Shown one piece after another: positions 46,760-60,744 of a stretch of DNA of 64,000 bases. The position numbers were made by a program, and so were the translations under genes. Origin of the DNA: Lycocorax pyrrhopterus obiensis (Eukaryota > Chordata > Aves > Passeriformes > Paradisaeidae). Position 1 is the stretch's first letter; each line of letters starts with the position of its first letter. Location of the stretch: assembly GCA_014706295.1 (NCBI GenBank), contig JACSVZ010000016.1:7421168-7485167 (forward strand), written 5' to 3'. The notes below the pieces were generated by a model. That model was not told the DNA's origin. It did no database searches and was given only the letters and a program-made list of their open reading frames with translations.

Positions 46760-48500
46760 TGTCCTTTGAAAATATTTTATTTATGACAGATCCTTTATAA
46801 ACACCAAATATTATTGCACTGTTTGTAGGATGGAGCTCCATCTGACCATATCTGTATTTTTTGAGAAGTTAAGAAACATGGTGTGTGAGTGTGGGCACTG
46901 AGACAATCTGAACATCCTTCTGAAGTTTCTGTGCATGATTTTGTGATTTGATAGGGGTGTGAGGTGGGGGGGAAGCCTAAAAGAGAGAGCAAATCTGGTA
47001 ACTGCCGGCAGCTGGCCACCTGGGGTTTTACAGGCTCTGATTCTCTTGTTCTGGAATCTACTGCCTTACTTTTTCTGTCTGAAAGTTCCAAAAGGCCACA
47101 ATCCATCATGGATGTCCGAGACCTCTTCTACTTGAAGTAATATAAAAGAAAGGATCCAAGCTGCTGAAATGGCTCTCTTAAAGCCGTGTATGTTGCCGTT
47201 GTTCACAGCTGGGTGATAGATTTGCTGTTTCCCCAGCAGGGAAACTTCCCTGTCTGAGGCTCCCTGAGACACACTGGCCTCCAGGTGGGGGTCCAAGTGT
47301 GACACTGACTGTTTCCATCTTTGCAACCCTTCAGTAGTTTCCGATTCCCGTTTTGTTCTCTCTCCAGGAGGTCACACGGCAGGAAAGAGAGAAAGAGAGT
47401 TTGTCTCACAGCTCTATTTAGACCTAAGCCTGGTTAGTAGAAACAGCATTCCTCACAGTTGCAGGATAATGTAACATCATAAATAGAGCTATCAAGAATG
47501 TCAGGCAGCCTTTGTGGTTATCAGAGCAGTGATGTTAAAAGAAAAGGGTTTCTTTTGCTTTTTTTTTTTTTCCTAAATAGCTTTCCTCAAACTGTCAGGG
47601 GAGCACCTGGTGAAATGAAGCTTTGCTTTAGCTGTGTAGCTTTTGTTCTTAGAGATGGTTTAAGTAATAAATATGATGAAATAATTACATAGAAAAATAA
47701 CAACTTCATTTCCATCAGAACACTAAGGGGTGGTTGTGATTCTTCAAAATGTCTTGAATACTTGAGAAAATAATTGCAGCTGGGATACAGCCGAAATACT
47801 CCACACAGTATCGCAGTATCTGTGGCTAGCAGAGGATGTGTAGTACCTAAAAAAGAAGGGGGAGTGAAGGTTAGATGCTCATGCTAATTATTCTGGAGAT
47901 GGTTGATTGGGAATGAATCACCTCTCATCTCATTAGCATTCAGCAGCACAACTGCTAGATGAAAAGGAAACAAACACTTGGGATTGCAAGGAGAGGTAAA
48001 AGGGGCCGGTTTCTCTGTTGATGGTGGTTTTACAAGGAATTCACTGGAGCTTGGAATGATTTGTGCATGTTGAAGACCTGGCCTTAAGGAACCAGCTGGA
48101 ACGAAAGTTAGACTTTAAGGGGGCTGTGAGGTGTCCCTGGAATCTCTGCAAAAGCAAGCAGTGGGTTTCTGGCTGCCACATCTGTGTCTGATTTATCAAT
48201 AAATTGATCGTTTGGTTGCTTTCTACAAATGTGAGGGAAGAGGACCATAAGACTTACAGCATTTGCTTTGCTGGCCTTACTGTTAAATCCTCAATCCCAG
48301 CCCTACAGCTGTTTGTTCTTAATTCTCCCCACAGGAGGTGGTTCTGGCTAAAGAAGCAGCAAGGGTAGAAACAAGGTGCTTGCTATTATTGCTAATTACT
48401 GCTGTTTGGTGTTAGTTATTATCTCTATCTGCTGGCTTTGCATTTAATGAGGATGATACTCACCCACCCCACCCTTTAATACCATCTTCTGCCTCTTGGT
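46760..48500. other. Non-coding, presumed intron
   Basis: No gene was recognised. It contains an 8-bp inverted pair of POU/homeodomain-like sites (47881-47888 and 47932-47939). Confidence 0.5.
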
Positions 48501-48505
48501 CACAG

Positions 48506-48580
48506 GATGTCAGGGGCACGAAAAGCCAGGGGGAATTTCAAGACCAGCGTTGGAACTGCTGTGATACCTCTGGAATAAAG
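48506..48580 (+). other. Candidate exon (75 bp) of unassigned + strand transcript
   Basis: The acceptor has a strong C/T-rich tract (CCCACCCCACCCTTT...CTGCCTCTTGGTCACAG) ending at 48505. The donor AATAAAG|GTAAAG follows at 48581. It is exactly 25 codons long and open in the first frame, but the peptide is not one I recognise; the other two frames contain stops. It may be a non-coding 5' exon or a pseudo-exon. Confidence 0.28.
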
Positions 48581-48589
48581 GTAAAGAAA

Positions 48590-51500
48590 ATATTAGAATA
48601 AGTTTGTTTCTCTCCTGTTGGTAAGCAGGTTCCCAATATCGATACCTCTTTCCCTTCCTGTTGTATGTTTATAGAGGCCAGAAAAAAAGGGTCTTCCTTG
48701 GTGGCTTTTGAATACCACTGAATGAACCTCTCACAGTGACCTGCTACTCTGGGGCACAGTCTGGTGTGACTCAAACCAGAAGCAAAACAAATTTCAGCTG
48801 TTTCTTTTCTTAGTAATGTTGAATGGTATTTTTCTCTTTTCTGGACTTGGCAGCAAAACCTTCTGGAAGTGTGTTTTGGGTTATTTGGAGTGGTTTTCTA
48901 GCTCTGTAACAGCTCTTCTCAATAGGCTAAAGGCTAGGACAGAGCATTTGTGGACGGTGTATACCACAGGCTGTTTCTGTTGACGTAAGATACAGAGATG
49001 GTCTAAGTCTGGTTTACAGCATAAAAGGCTGTAGTAGAGGATACAGAAGTATGGCAGGCCTGACTCACTGCCACAGGAGAGCTCTGTCTCTATAAAATTT
49101 TGGTGTTTGAGGTTTTGCTAGTAAAAGATGGAATGCTTACTTGCTGGAGTAAGAAAATGATTTTTTAGGGATGTTTTCATGGTGAGAAAAGATGTGCAAA
49201 ATATGTGTGTGCTTCTGTAGGAGAGCGTGTGTGACTAAGAGAAAAGAGACAGCTCTGCTGTTTTATGTCAGCTGAGAAAGGTCAGGAGTAGCTCACACCC
49301 TCAGGGCTCAAATACACTTTGTAGACCAGCCAGCAGCCTCTACAAAGGGCAGTAGCCCACAAAAACTGATGAGTTACAAGATAAGTGGATACAGTTTGGT
49401 GCCTTACATATTGAACAGCTAATGGGGAACCCAAATGCTTTTTACTGGACTTTCTTGTTTTCTCTACAGGTAAAAATAGACTTTTGTTTGCTGTCCTGAT
49501 TCCCCTAAGTCAATCCTTTCTTTAAAAGTTGTGAATAATACAGCTAAACATTACAGATTTGTAGGGTTAGCAGCATTGTTGGAGGTAAGCACAAAAATGT
49601 CAGGCCTGTAAATTATACGATGCTTAGGACAAACACTACAATTTTCTAAATAGAAATTATTTCATGGGTGTAAAGATAAATTCAGGCATCAACAGATATT
49701 CTTGGTTTCTGCTGTGAAGTTTTTCCAAATAGTACCTGACTGTAATTTACTATAATGTACTAGAGTGGAAGCAATAAAACGTGAAGGCTTTTTTCCCATC
49801 CTTTCAATATCCTTCTTGCTAAGGTCAGTAAGCCTGGTGGGTTTGTAATTATGGCAGGGGCATATAGGAGTGAAAATATTGTGGTCATATTCATGCTTTG
49901 TTACTAATTAAATGAATCAAAGAGCTCTTTCTTGAAGAGCAGGAAATCCTTTTGTGAGGATATATGTTCTCAATACAGGAGAGCAATTAGGGCATCTTTC
50001 CTCATTCCTCCTTTCTCCTCCTCTCCTTTTGTCATTCCCCCTTCATTTAATCTGAAAGCGATTTCCTCTTAATTAAAAATACTTCTTTTCCAATTGAATA
50101 CATGATGCCTTGGTCTTCATTGTTTGGGTTAGTTAACTTTTTAGAAGGGAATGGGAATTTGAAGGTGAGGGAAATATTTTGATTGGGCATTTTAGAGGAT
50201 TTCAGGAGATTGAGCTATTTAAGGTCTCTTGCTCAAAAATCCTCCCTCTTGATGCCTGCCTGGCATGGTAAAGACTAGTTTCAGAGCAATATTACCTTCT
50301 TGACTACTGTGTAAGTTTTGGGGGCTTCTTGTAGTTATTATGGATTGGGTTTGGGTGCTACCCACACGTGGTCTGTCTTTCAGTCACTGTCACTGCAGCT
50401 CTGCAGCATCTGTGGTGTTTGGCTGTGCAACAGAACAGTGTTTTCCTCTGACATGGGCATGTTAGAGGAAGATGATTACCTTACTGCAAGATGCATCCAG
50501 CTTTTTGATGCACAAGTGTGTGCTTTCTTCAGAGGTGTATTTGTGACCATGTACTTGCACAAGGATCACTTGTTTGCTTGGATGATTTTTTTGTACCATT
50601 TTATTTCTTGTCTGTGGGAAGGGTCATGCACAATGCTTGTGGAGAGGTGGAGTAATTTGTATGAAGTGTTCACACAAATGTCATACCAATCCAGAGAACA
50701 AATTATCTAACCAGTTGCATGTCATGTACAAAAAAGCAATCCATGTGGCGACACAGCAACCCATGCATGAGAACTCAGAAAGCTAAAATGCTGTTTCAAA
50801 ATGCAGTGGGTCAACTGGCCTTTAAAAAGGGACACTGCTTGCACAAAAGTGGCTAAACATGTCAGATAAATTGATCACCACAAATATTTTCCCTGCTCTA
50901 ACCTTATTTTCTTGATCACGTAGCTCCCAATAATGAATTTGCATGAAAACTTAGTGCACATTTATAAATGAACATACTGCTTGAACCAGGGTGTGCTGTA
51001 TCTTTCATCAGGAAGTCAGCCTTCAGTTTAAGACAGTTAGCTCTGACCACGTCTCATCGTAAGATGAAATTCTTCTCATTCCTTTATTTATCCATCTGCA
51101 CATTCTGTGCTGGTACAATACTGTCGCTCACCCCCCAATGGGGGCAAAAAGGAGAAAAATAAAATTGACTGCAAATGGTGTTACTTTATGGATGGGAAGC
51201 AGCAACTTGGATTCCAAACCTCTGCTATCTCAATATTTTTTCTTTTCCCTTGTGGCTTTATGCAAAGTCTACTGCTCTTTCAAGCCCCACAGGGGAAATA
51301 ATGAGTGGTGGATCTGGAATTTGCACTGGATGCAAGCTGTATCATGAAATAATAGGACTGTGCTGGTGTGAGGAATAGGATATCAGGGTGAAAACAGGGA
51401 GGTGGGAAGGGATTGGTCTTTTGAGCTTTCAGAGGAGGTGTGTGCTGTGATCTGTGAGGTTTAGTACCCCAGCTATCTAGACTCTGTTGCCTCATAGAGC

Positions 51501-54500
51501 AGACAGCTCTGTGATATGAAGGGTAGTGGTCTCAGTGCTGAAGCCTGGTAATGGCAAATAGTGCCTGGTCAATACTGTGGCTCTGACTTAGTAAAGTAAA
51601 TATACACACATTCTTTTCCTTTTATGGTTAAGCTATTAGCAGAGGGAATATCAGCTCCTCTCACCTAGGTGCAATTGCATTACAATAAGCTGTGAAGCAC
51701 ATAATCTACTTTTTTATTTGTTGTTGTTATTGTTGGTTTTTTGTGGAGCAGTTTAGTGTTGTAATTAAAACTGCAAGGACAGAAAACAAAATATTGTAAT
51801 TCTGCAGATATGTGGGAAACTAGAGACGATTCACAGTGTAAGTCACTTTGAACTGACTCAGTTTTGTTGCTTGTGGATTTTGCTGAGCTTATCAAACAGA
51901 GAGAAATGACGTTTAAAACCTTAATGGTGAAGCAGCTGGGAATTGCTAGGCAGCGTAGTAGTTTCCTACATACAGTGTCATATCGCTGCACTGGCTTTTT
52001 CTATCAGAAATATCTTTTAAGAGTTCACCAAACCAATTTTGGAGTTCCAAACACAAACTTAAATCTGGCAAGGTCATCTTTTATTGCTGTGATTTCAAAA
52101 AACATCTCTATCTATGTTTTAAATTAGGAGGATATATAAGTGATGAATATCTTATGGGAAAGAAGATATCCTTAACTTTTTTCCCAATAAAATGGGGAGA
52201 AAAGCAGCTTTTTTTTGGGGGGGGGAAGGAGTGCTAATAAAACTTGTTTTACAGAATTGATAAATTTGGCATGAGAATAAAAACTAGGCACTGAATACAG
52301 CAGATTTTATGCTGCACTTGAAGAAATATTTAATGACTCCTGAGAAGGATGTGAAATGAAGCATGGTTGGGTGGTCAGCTCAAAGAATTTAGTCAGGATT
52401 CTTTAACCTCCATTTCAGAGTGAAGTGACTTTGTCTCTGACCTTGGGCCATTTGTTTGGTTCATGACATTAGATATTTAAAGACTCTACTCCTCCAAGTT
52501 CACACATATTGACTGACTCCTGCAGTCACACAGGGTCATGCAGATGTTAGTCCTTGTGGCATAAATGTGCAGAAAGGTGTGTGTTTTGTAGGGTTTCTTA
52601 CTGTGACACTGCTGTGAGTCAGTGCTGCCCAGGCTGACGTTACACTGTCAGCAGTGTGCACTCAAACAGGCAGCAACAGAAAAGGGGAAGAAAAGCATCA
52701 ATACTCAGTTGTAATGGCCTTAATGCCCTAAAATTTACATAATTTAGATTTTTTTATGTACATGATTCCTAGTTTCTGGGTTGAGCTGGAAACACTGGGC
52801 TCAATTGGGAAGAAAAAATATCAATGACATTTCTTTTGTCAGCTTTGGAAAGCTTCACATAGATTGCCTCACAGAGAAGATGCCCTCTAACGCTTTGTGT
52901 CCAGGATTTTTGGAGAGTTCAGTCTTCCCTTTGCATTCAGTGATGAGGGCTGAAGCTCCATATGCAAGCTGGGATGGGTTTAGGGGCAGCTGAATAAATA
53001 TCAAGCTCCTGAATCCTTAAGCCTTGCTGTTTCACCATTGACTTAGACCTTGTAGACCTGTCTGTGTGGGAGGAAGTGGAACAACTGCACTGAACTTCCA
53101 TCTCTGACTTGAGCTCCACATTTTACAGCAGTGGATCCTGAGCTAAAAGTTAACACCAGTTATTTCACAGAGGGAGGTGCAAGAAACTGATCAGAGGCAG
53201 GTGCTAGGAGGACAAGGTTTGGTGTAGAATGATTGCAGGCTTCCCTCTGAAAAGGTAGCGAAATTTGGGGTGCAGAGCGCCATGCTGCCTAATTCCCAGT
53301 GTGTGCTGGGGAGGGAAAATGAAGAAGATGGGGGAAGAGAGACTGCCAAGAATGGCTGTTTTAGAGGAGGTGCTGCATTTTCATTCACTTGGTAGGGCAT
53401 TTGGAAATCATGTCAAAGCCCAGTACGGACTGACAGGTATTGCCAGTCACTTGCAGCAGCACCCAGCTTTCAGTTCTGACTCGAATGTTTTCATAACTGC
53501 AGCTCCTCCTGGGTCATGAGAAATGTGTGAAATATATGCATGGAAGGTCAGCGTTTGAAAACACATACAGAGAGCACCATAATTATCTGAAGGTAAACTG
53601 CCAGATAGTGTGATGGAGTGTTTTAGCAGGATGGATTTCTGAACTGACACACTTGGGTTGCTGATCCCATTTATATGAGCAAAAAAATCTGAATGACTGT
53701 CTCCTGTCCAAATTTACACAGCTGGAATTTTATTATTTTAGAAATGTGCTGTAAGGTCCCCTAGGGGGGAACATGATTAAACTTTGTCCTTGGGTAAAAC
53801 ACAAAGCATTATCATCTCTTCTTTGAAAGGTTTCAGTAATCTCAGGACTTCAGCATGGAACTAAATTTAGAAGGTCTGGATGCCAGTGGAGGCGGTTCAT
53901 GTTTTCTTTAGACAGTGACAAACAGTATATTCTCAATCACTCCCCCAGGTCAGAGTTCAGCTTTCATCTTGCCTCTGGTCAGAGGCTGGATGACATCCTG
54001 AACAACTGGCTCCTTGTGGTTTATGATGCCAGCTGACAGTGGAGTAGTTTGCTGTATGATCTACAGCCTTTAATTGTCTGGAGAGAAGAGGAGTTGATGT
54101 TTGATAAGCCATTCATGATAAAAGAATAACTGCTACAGAGAAATGGAGGCAGCACAGGACACAAACAGATGTGTTTATTCTGAGTGCTCTAACTGCTTTT
54201 TAAGTCTGGTCTAGGGGTACCTGGTGAAAAGAATGAGGGAATAGAAACATCACTGCCATTGTATAGGTTTTGTCAAAAGGAAACTCAGCTTATCTGGACT
54301 TTTAGGTTAAAGCACTGTGCTGAAGTGGAATGCTTAGAATCTTATGAATTAACTTTCCTAGTGTGAGCAAGCATATATTTATGTATACAAATCAATAAAG
54401 AGAACCAGCATTTGCACAGTCTATTATAGGCATGAGCCAAACCGAACAGCTTCATAAAGTGAAAGATGAGGCAAAGACGTTGCATTTGCTCTAAGGCCGC

Positions 54501-57500
54501 CCTCTGCTTCCAGCAGTATTGATGTCAAAATCAGTGCCAAGCAGCTTGTTTTCAGTCTCCTTTATAGTGTCCTTGACTTCCCTGTTATTCAGTTTGCCCT
54601 CTTCGTAACAAGAGGCTATGCTGGCTGCTCAGGAGACAAGCTAAACATCCACAGGCCAGCAGAGAGCTTGCAGTAATTGTAACAACAGCCACAGCAATCC
54701 CTGAGACACTTTTGCTGTACTTGACACAAACTGGACTTCAGCAGTAGGAAACGTGTGACCTTCATCGGTTGATTTATAAAATTAGAGGGCAGGTGCTTAA
54801 CCAGAAGGAGTTTTATTATCAAAAAAGATGGTACGAGAGGATTTCAGACTGTGGTGTTCTGGGCTAATCTGCACTTTTGTAGGGGAATCCTTAAAAATAT
54901 TATTTAAAAATTAAGTATTATTCATGAAATTAAAATATTCCTGAAAGTTGTCAAGTGAATGTGGGGATAGAAAACCAGGTCTAAGTCCTGTTGCTTAACA
55001 GAAGAGTTAGATTTTCACTGGTAAAGATACTAGTTCTTAATTGTAAATCCTCCACAGGTGGTTCAGGGATGCTTTACCTGCTCCTAAGAATTGCCCAATG
55101 GCTCTGACCCCCCACTGGGAAATCTGGCTACAAACCAGAGAGGGGTGGAATGAGATCTGACTGGTAAATGCTTTCTGATTTACAGCTTGTCTATATTACC
55201 TGTACTTTGGGCAGGCAGGGTCATAGAGAAGAGAAAGAATGCTGCCAAGTAGAGTAAGTATTGCTGAAGAATATCTTGGAGAGAAAAGGAAGATTTTTAG
55301 CCATGATTTTATGTGTCAAATTAGCAAGATTTAAAGTGATGTCATTACTAAAAGTGACCCTGAATTGAGTTGCTTTGAAATGAGTTTCTATTCTTGCCTT
55401 GAGTTGGATGAAAATTATTATACAGAAGAGCTGTTAAGAAGAAAGGAGGGTTTACAGCTGAAGTTTAGTGGCAGTAAGACTTCTGCCCTGTTGGCCTCCC
55501 CTTTAGAGACATGGATTGTGTAATCTCACTGAAGGGGGTGAAATCCTGCTTTCTTCCCCCAATCCTCATAAGATACTCAGACTGAATTACATCCTTTTAT
55601 CTCATGTAGAACCAAAAATATAGAATACATGGACCAAAATAAGTAAGTGGTGATGAGTACATTCTTAAACTCTACCCTCCACTATTGAGAGTTTCCCTCA
55701 GATCTGAAGGTATATGTGGCTGAACACAGATCAGAAGTCAGAGATTTTTGTGGGTAGTAAATGGGCAATGATTTTCCTGACACCACACCACACTTTGGCT
55801 GTTTTTGCCATGGCTGGTAGGAAAGAGGGGCTCTGTAAATGTCAGACCTGCCCAAGTTCATGCAGATGCTGCAGAGCATGGCTGTGCTCCAAGAGATGTC
55901 TTGCCTTGCCCAGAGTACTGTGCAGAGAGAGAAAGAGCCTGCTCCAGAAGTTCTAACTTACACAGGAGCAAGCAATGCTGAGATTCTGGGAAATGTTCCT
56001 TTCCTGGACATTCAAAAGAGGCCGCTGGAACTGAAGGCTACAAGAGTCTCCCCAGCTTCTGGACCAGCCAATGCTAAATCATAGGTGTGCAAAGTCTTCT
56101 CAGGACAGATGCAAGGTTGCTCTGTCAAGAGCCCCTTTAACTGCACCAGCCTGTGCCTGCTATTAAGGTAATGAGAGGCTGCTGAGAGGTGGCTTTAGTA
56201 GTGGGGGTTGTTGTGTAGCTTCCAGCAGTCTCAGAGATGGGAGAAACACCCTCACCTTTGTCTTTACACCTACCTTCCCCAGTTATCCTCTGCACAGTAA
56301 ATTGGCCTGTATTGTCTCTTACCTTATAGATCTGAAAAGTGTAACAGCTGGTGTGTGGGTGTGTGTGTCTTGAGCTCCTCTGGGCATTCCTGTTTACCTT
56401 TTCTCTCTAAGTAAGCAGTTTTCCTTCTCACCCCTGCCCCAATTTTTCAGTCTGAGAATCTGTTTAAGATTGGAGCCAAGATCTTCAGATTCTGAATTGT
56501 TGTTGTGAACAAAGCTCAGAGCCAAAGGATACTCTGGAAAGGCTGTTTTACACATGCTTGTAATTTTGGAAAAATAAGAGAGAAAGCAGCAAAAACTCAA
56601 TGAGAATCAGGGGCAAAACTAAATTTAGAGATAGTCCTGTCTGAGAATATGAACAATAAACTTAAACCAATGTGATATGCAGGTCAAGATCATGGCACAC
56701 TTTTAACCACTCAGCAAACATTTTTAGCAGTGTTTGAGCCCAGCACTTCCAGTGTCAGCTGCACTGCTTTCCCCAGTGAATTAGAAATATTTCACAAAGG
56801 CGAGGAAGTGTTATTGCTGTTTTCTACCTGAGTAAGCTCGTGCAGAGAGGTGAAGGCTGAGGGTTTTCAAACTTGGCTGTCCAGTGGGAAATCTCCTGCA
56901 GGAGCTGCAGGTATGTAACGTTTCAGATTGCTTCAGATGATGTTCATGCCAAAGCCTCCTGGCTTGCTTGGGCATTACAGCAGGTCTTTTACTTGGGTGC
57001 TTCATAAATAAACAGTAGAATATTCTGACTGAAATTTTGCTGTTCCTGTTCAACCACTTTCTCAAGTGAGCTTCATTACTTTCCTAGAAATGGCAAAGTA
57101 TTGCCATTACTGAACTACAAAAGGCTCCATTGCCATCAGACCTAAAAAGTCAGTAAAATGGAAGATGCTTGCATTAATGAAAATCACCTGCTAGCAATTA
57201 AAACAATACTTTCTAAGCAGAATAGCTCAATGTGCCATTGATTTAATGATCCTTGGCAGTGACTGTTTAGCTGGATTTACAGGAAGCCTCACATGACATT
57301 TCATTAGTATCACAGTGAATTAACTTTATAGCAGTGTAGTGCTTAATCCAATTTAGACTTGGTATTATTAACGATACTACCAGGGAAATAGTTTTTAAGG
57401 CAATTAAACAGCAATATGTAATGTTGCCAAGCATCACTACTGATATCCGATGGCATCACAAAATAACACATTTTGAACGGGAATTGAAAATGGGAAGATA

Positions 57501-60500
57501 GCACTTCCTGGTGATTTAATCCTTTGCACTTGGAAGACTACCAAGCTACATAAAAACCAGATTCTAGAAGACAACTTTTGAGGGACTGTAAGTAAATACA
57601 TTCATCCTCCTGCTCCTGTTACCTCCAGCAAATGGGGCTTGGGGTACAAAGGGGATGGGACGGTGGGGGACAAGTCCTCTCAACAAAGCCAAATCTAATG
57701 GCAGGTTAGAACCAACCAAAGCTTTCCACGCTGATCATGAAGTATTAGAACACCTAGGCTCAAGTTCAGGCTGGTGCAGACTATTGCAATCTCACAGAAT
57801 TTGTGTAATGACTTCATACCAGTAGATATCTTATGTAAATAGTGAGTTCAGATTTCAGGAGAACCTCCTTGAATTAACGATTGGCTCCTTTACTTGTGTC
57901 TGTTAGTGTTGCTCAGTTGCAGGTGCATGTATAAGGGCTCAACCCAAAACTCGCTGGCAGTGATTGAAAACATTGCTGCTGATGTCAATGCTTTGGGACC
58001 AGGAATGGAAACAGGTGTTTAGGTGTTTTGTTTGGTTTTTTTTTTTTGGGCTGCTTTTTTCCTTTTAAATAATTCTAGCTTCAATTTATATGAAGTAAAA
58101 CAGAACAACAGAACAGGCTCATTTTGATCAAAATCCCTGCTCACATCAATTGTAATTTTGCCTAATATAAGACAGCACACATAATTATCCATAACAGCAA
58201 GGAACAACGAATTGGACCAAGTGAAGTGACAAGTGCATTTTAAGAGATCGTAAAATTCCCATTTGCAGGCATCATTGTGTTAATACCCCATGACCAATAA
58301 CCCATATCACCATACACAGAAGTATTGAAATATGGTTTATGAGGTGGGCTGTATTGTATGGTGGGCTAGCTAAGAGATCCTGCATTTGCATGTTCTGGTT
58401 ATGTTCTAATTTTGTTCACTGTCTCAGGCTTTTTTTTTATTTAAGTTCTAGGAAAAACACTAAGATCTGATGGATAAATGTGTAGGACACCTTAATGTCA
58501 CCATTTTAAGCAACAAACTCTGGACTCTCTTGAGACGGTTTCTTTTATCATCTCAATGGATTTCAGTTTGATTCAAATTCTGTTCCCCCTTAATGTTTGA
58601 CATACAGAATACTACAAATGTGTCTAAGTGATGCATTAGTTCTAAAGATGATTCTTATGCTAATCCCATTGTTTGTTTCTCTCCTTGATATTTACAGCAA
58701 TGGCAAAGTATCTTTCATTTTATTTTATGGCATCAAAATGTAGTAGGGAAAGGAAATAACTTGTCTGTACCCTTTACAGTCTAGTGTTTTACTGCCTACA
58801 CCCATGTGCCAAGGACATGTGCTGTGCTGTGTCATATAATTTAATTTTATTTCCATACAGTGATTTTCCATATCACAAGTACCTCCTGCCTGTTTGATTT
58901 TGTGTAGGCACCCTAATTTGTATGTATGGTTTTGTTTTGGTTTTTCTTCTTTAACGGAGGAACAGAAGTCACTTTTCTGTAACTTCAGTATGCCGGAATA
59001 GATCACTTTCTGTGCTGTGACTTAAATTGAGTAGCTGATACTAACAGGAACTTACATAACTGAAGTGAGAAGTTCAAAGCAAACAGTGAGAGTTATTCCC
59101 GTAATGTGATGTTAAACTGTGGCCTTCCCTACTGAAAGATTAAGTGAAAAAAAATTTACATGGTTTAAAAAGGAGATTCACGTCATTCACGAAAGAAAAA
59201 TCTCTCAAGAAAAACCAAATGCAAAGAAAGTGCTTCAGACAGGAGAGTCTTACTGCACAAATTTCTGTGAGTGTTAGCGGATATTTCAATCCATGTTTTC
59301 CCTCTTTCTGTACTGTTTTGTGGGCATCTACTGTGTTTTGGACTGATTTGGTCTCTCAGCTCCTATAGTTTTACATTTTTTGTTATGTAGTTAGACTGAA
59401 GAGGGAAAGTGTGTGAAATGTATTTAAGCCAAAATGAACCAAACTTCATTGGTGATTACTGAAAGTGATAGTTCTTCCCCTTCCTAGTTCAAAGGCCCTC
59501 TAAAACCTGGTTCAGGCTTGGCTTACCCTTGTTCCAGAGGCCACTGTACAGGCCAGAATGAAGTGCAGTTACTTGAAGGTTGCTGTGGTCTGCGCTCGCT
59601 TGCTCCAATATAATTGATGACATATGCTCTAGACCTCAGTAATGAAGCCCTGAGGAGATTGAATAAAGTACTTGGGGGTGAAGTTTCTGCTTATGAAGTA
59701 ATATTAATGTGAGTGGAGTTACGCACGAAGCCCCAAGCAGGGGATTTGGGGAGAGCCTTCTGCAACTGTGGGCCCTACAGATGTGCTCTTTGCCCCTGAC
59801 ATGCAGCGTGTGTTAATGTGGGACCTGTTATAAGGAGATTGTTTTGGAGAGTGAATAGGGCACATAAGGAGTGTAACAGTCCCCTGTAACCCGTAAGCAA
59901 TGTTAAACTACCCCCTCTTGGGCATTAGGGCTGGGGAAAACCACCTGCATGAAGGGGCTGAATTGTCCTTTCTAATACCCCTTTGGTGAGAGGAGCAGAA
60001 GTCCACACAGCAAAGAGTTAACCTTGAGGATGATCATAATTCCATAATGAGTTCTGTTGAATGTCTTAATTTCCTTTGTACCTCTCAAAGCACAGCTTTT
60101 ATTGGCATAGAAGTTGTCATAAAACAAATCGAATCCTTCAGTTATGTTAGATAAGTATTTCATTAATAATGGTCAGTTAATGTATCAGCGCAGCACAAGA
60201 ATGGTGTCTGAGTTTATACTACAGAAACACCACTTCCCCTCTCCGTAAAATGCTTTTGTTCTTGGAAAGCCAAACCATTTGTGTTGGAGCAGTGACTGAC
60301 ATGCTGAACCCAAGCTGTGCTGTCACACCCCATGTTCCTGTGCTGACATCACTGGAGGGATCTGGGAGGTATTGAGGACCTGGACTCTGCACCTTATCCT
60401 CTTGTAGGTTTAGCTCTCACTAATTCCTCTGTACTTTTCCAAGGGGGGGGTCTGTGGTCTGCAGTTGATTTAAGGGTGGGAAGTTGTTGCAGCCTGTTGC

Positions 60501-60535
60501 CAATTTGGCCAAGGAATTTATGAATCTAGAATCCC
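48590..60535. other. Long non-coding stretch, presumed intron
   Basis: 12 kb with no recognised exon of a known protein, RNA gene or clear transposon. Part of it (about 57140-57560) is AT-rich and complex with TAAT-type motifs, and might be conserved regulatory DNA. Confidence 0.5.
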
Positions 60536-60539
60536 TAAA

Positions 60540-60740
60540 CAGTTGCAAAATCCTAGAAGTTACAGATGGAAAGGCACTGTGAAGGATCATTTGAACACAT
60601 GTGCCAAAGCAGGATTGTTTTGTGTGGTTAATTCTCCAGTGTTTTGTCCAGACAGATTTTGAGAAGCTGTTGCATGATGCTCGCAGTCAGTGCTAAGGAA
60701 TATTGTATTCTGTGATACTTCAGTGTACGCTGCTTCAAAC
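60540..60740 (-). mobile_element. Ancient CR1-like LINE relic
   Basis: The order of weak landmarks follows an old amniote CR1 3' region in reverse complement: AGAAGTTACAGATGGAAAGG, GAAGGATCATTTGAACA, AAAGCAGGATTG, CCAGTGTTTTGTCCAGACAG, TTTTGAGAAGC. It is much more diverged than the other copies, so assignment and limits are approximate. Confidence 0.45.
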
Positions 60741-60744
60741 CTGT

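Noticed and set aside
50318..50710. 130-codon open frame on the + strand
   Set aside because: No recognisable motif, no splice or promoter context; chance is the simplest explanation.
52360..52470. Possible second MIR (CTCTGACCTTGGGCCATTTG)
   Set aside because: Only about a dozen bases resemble the MIR core and the neighbouring expected motifs are missing.
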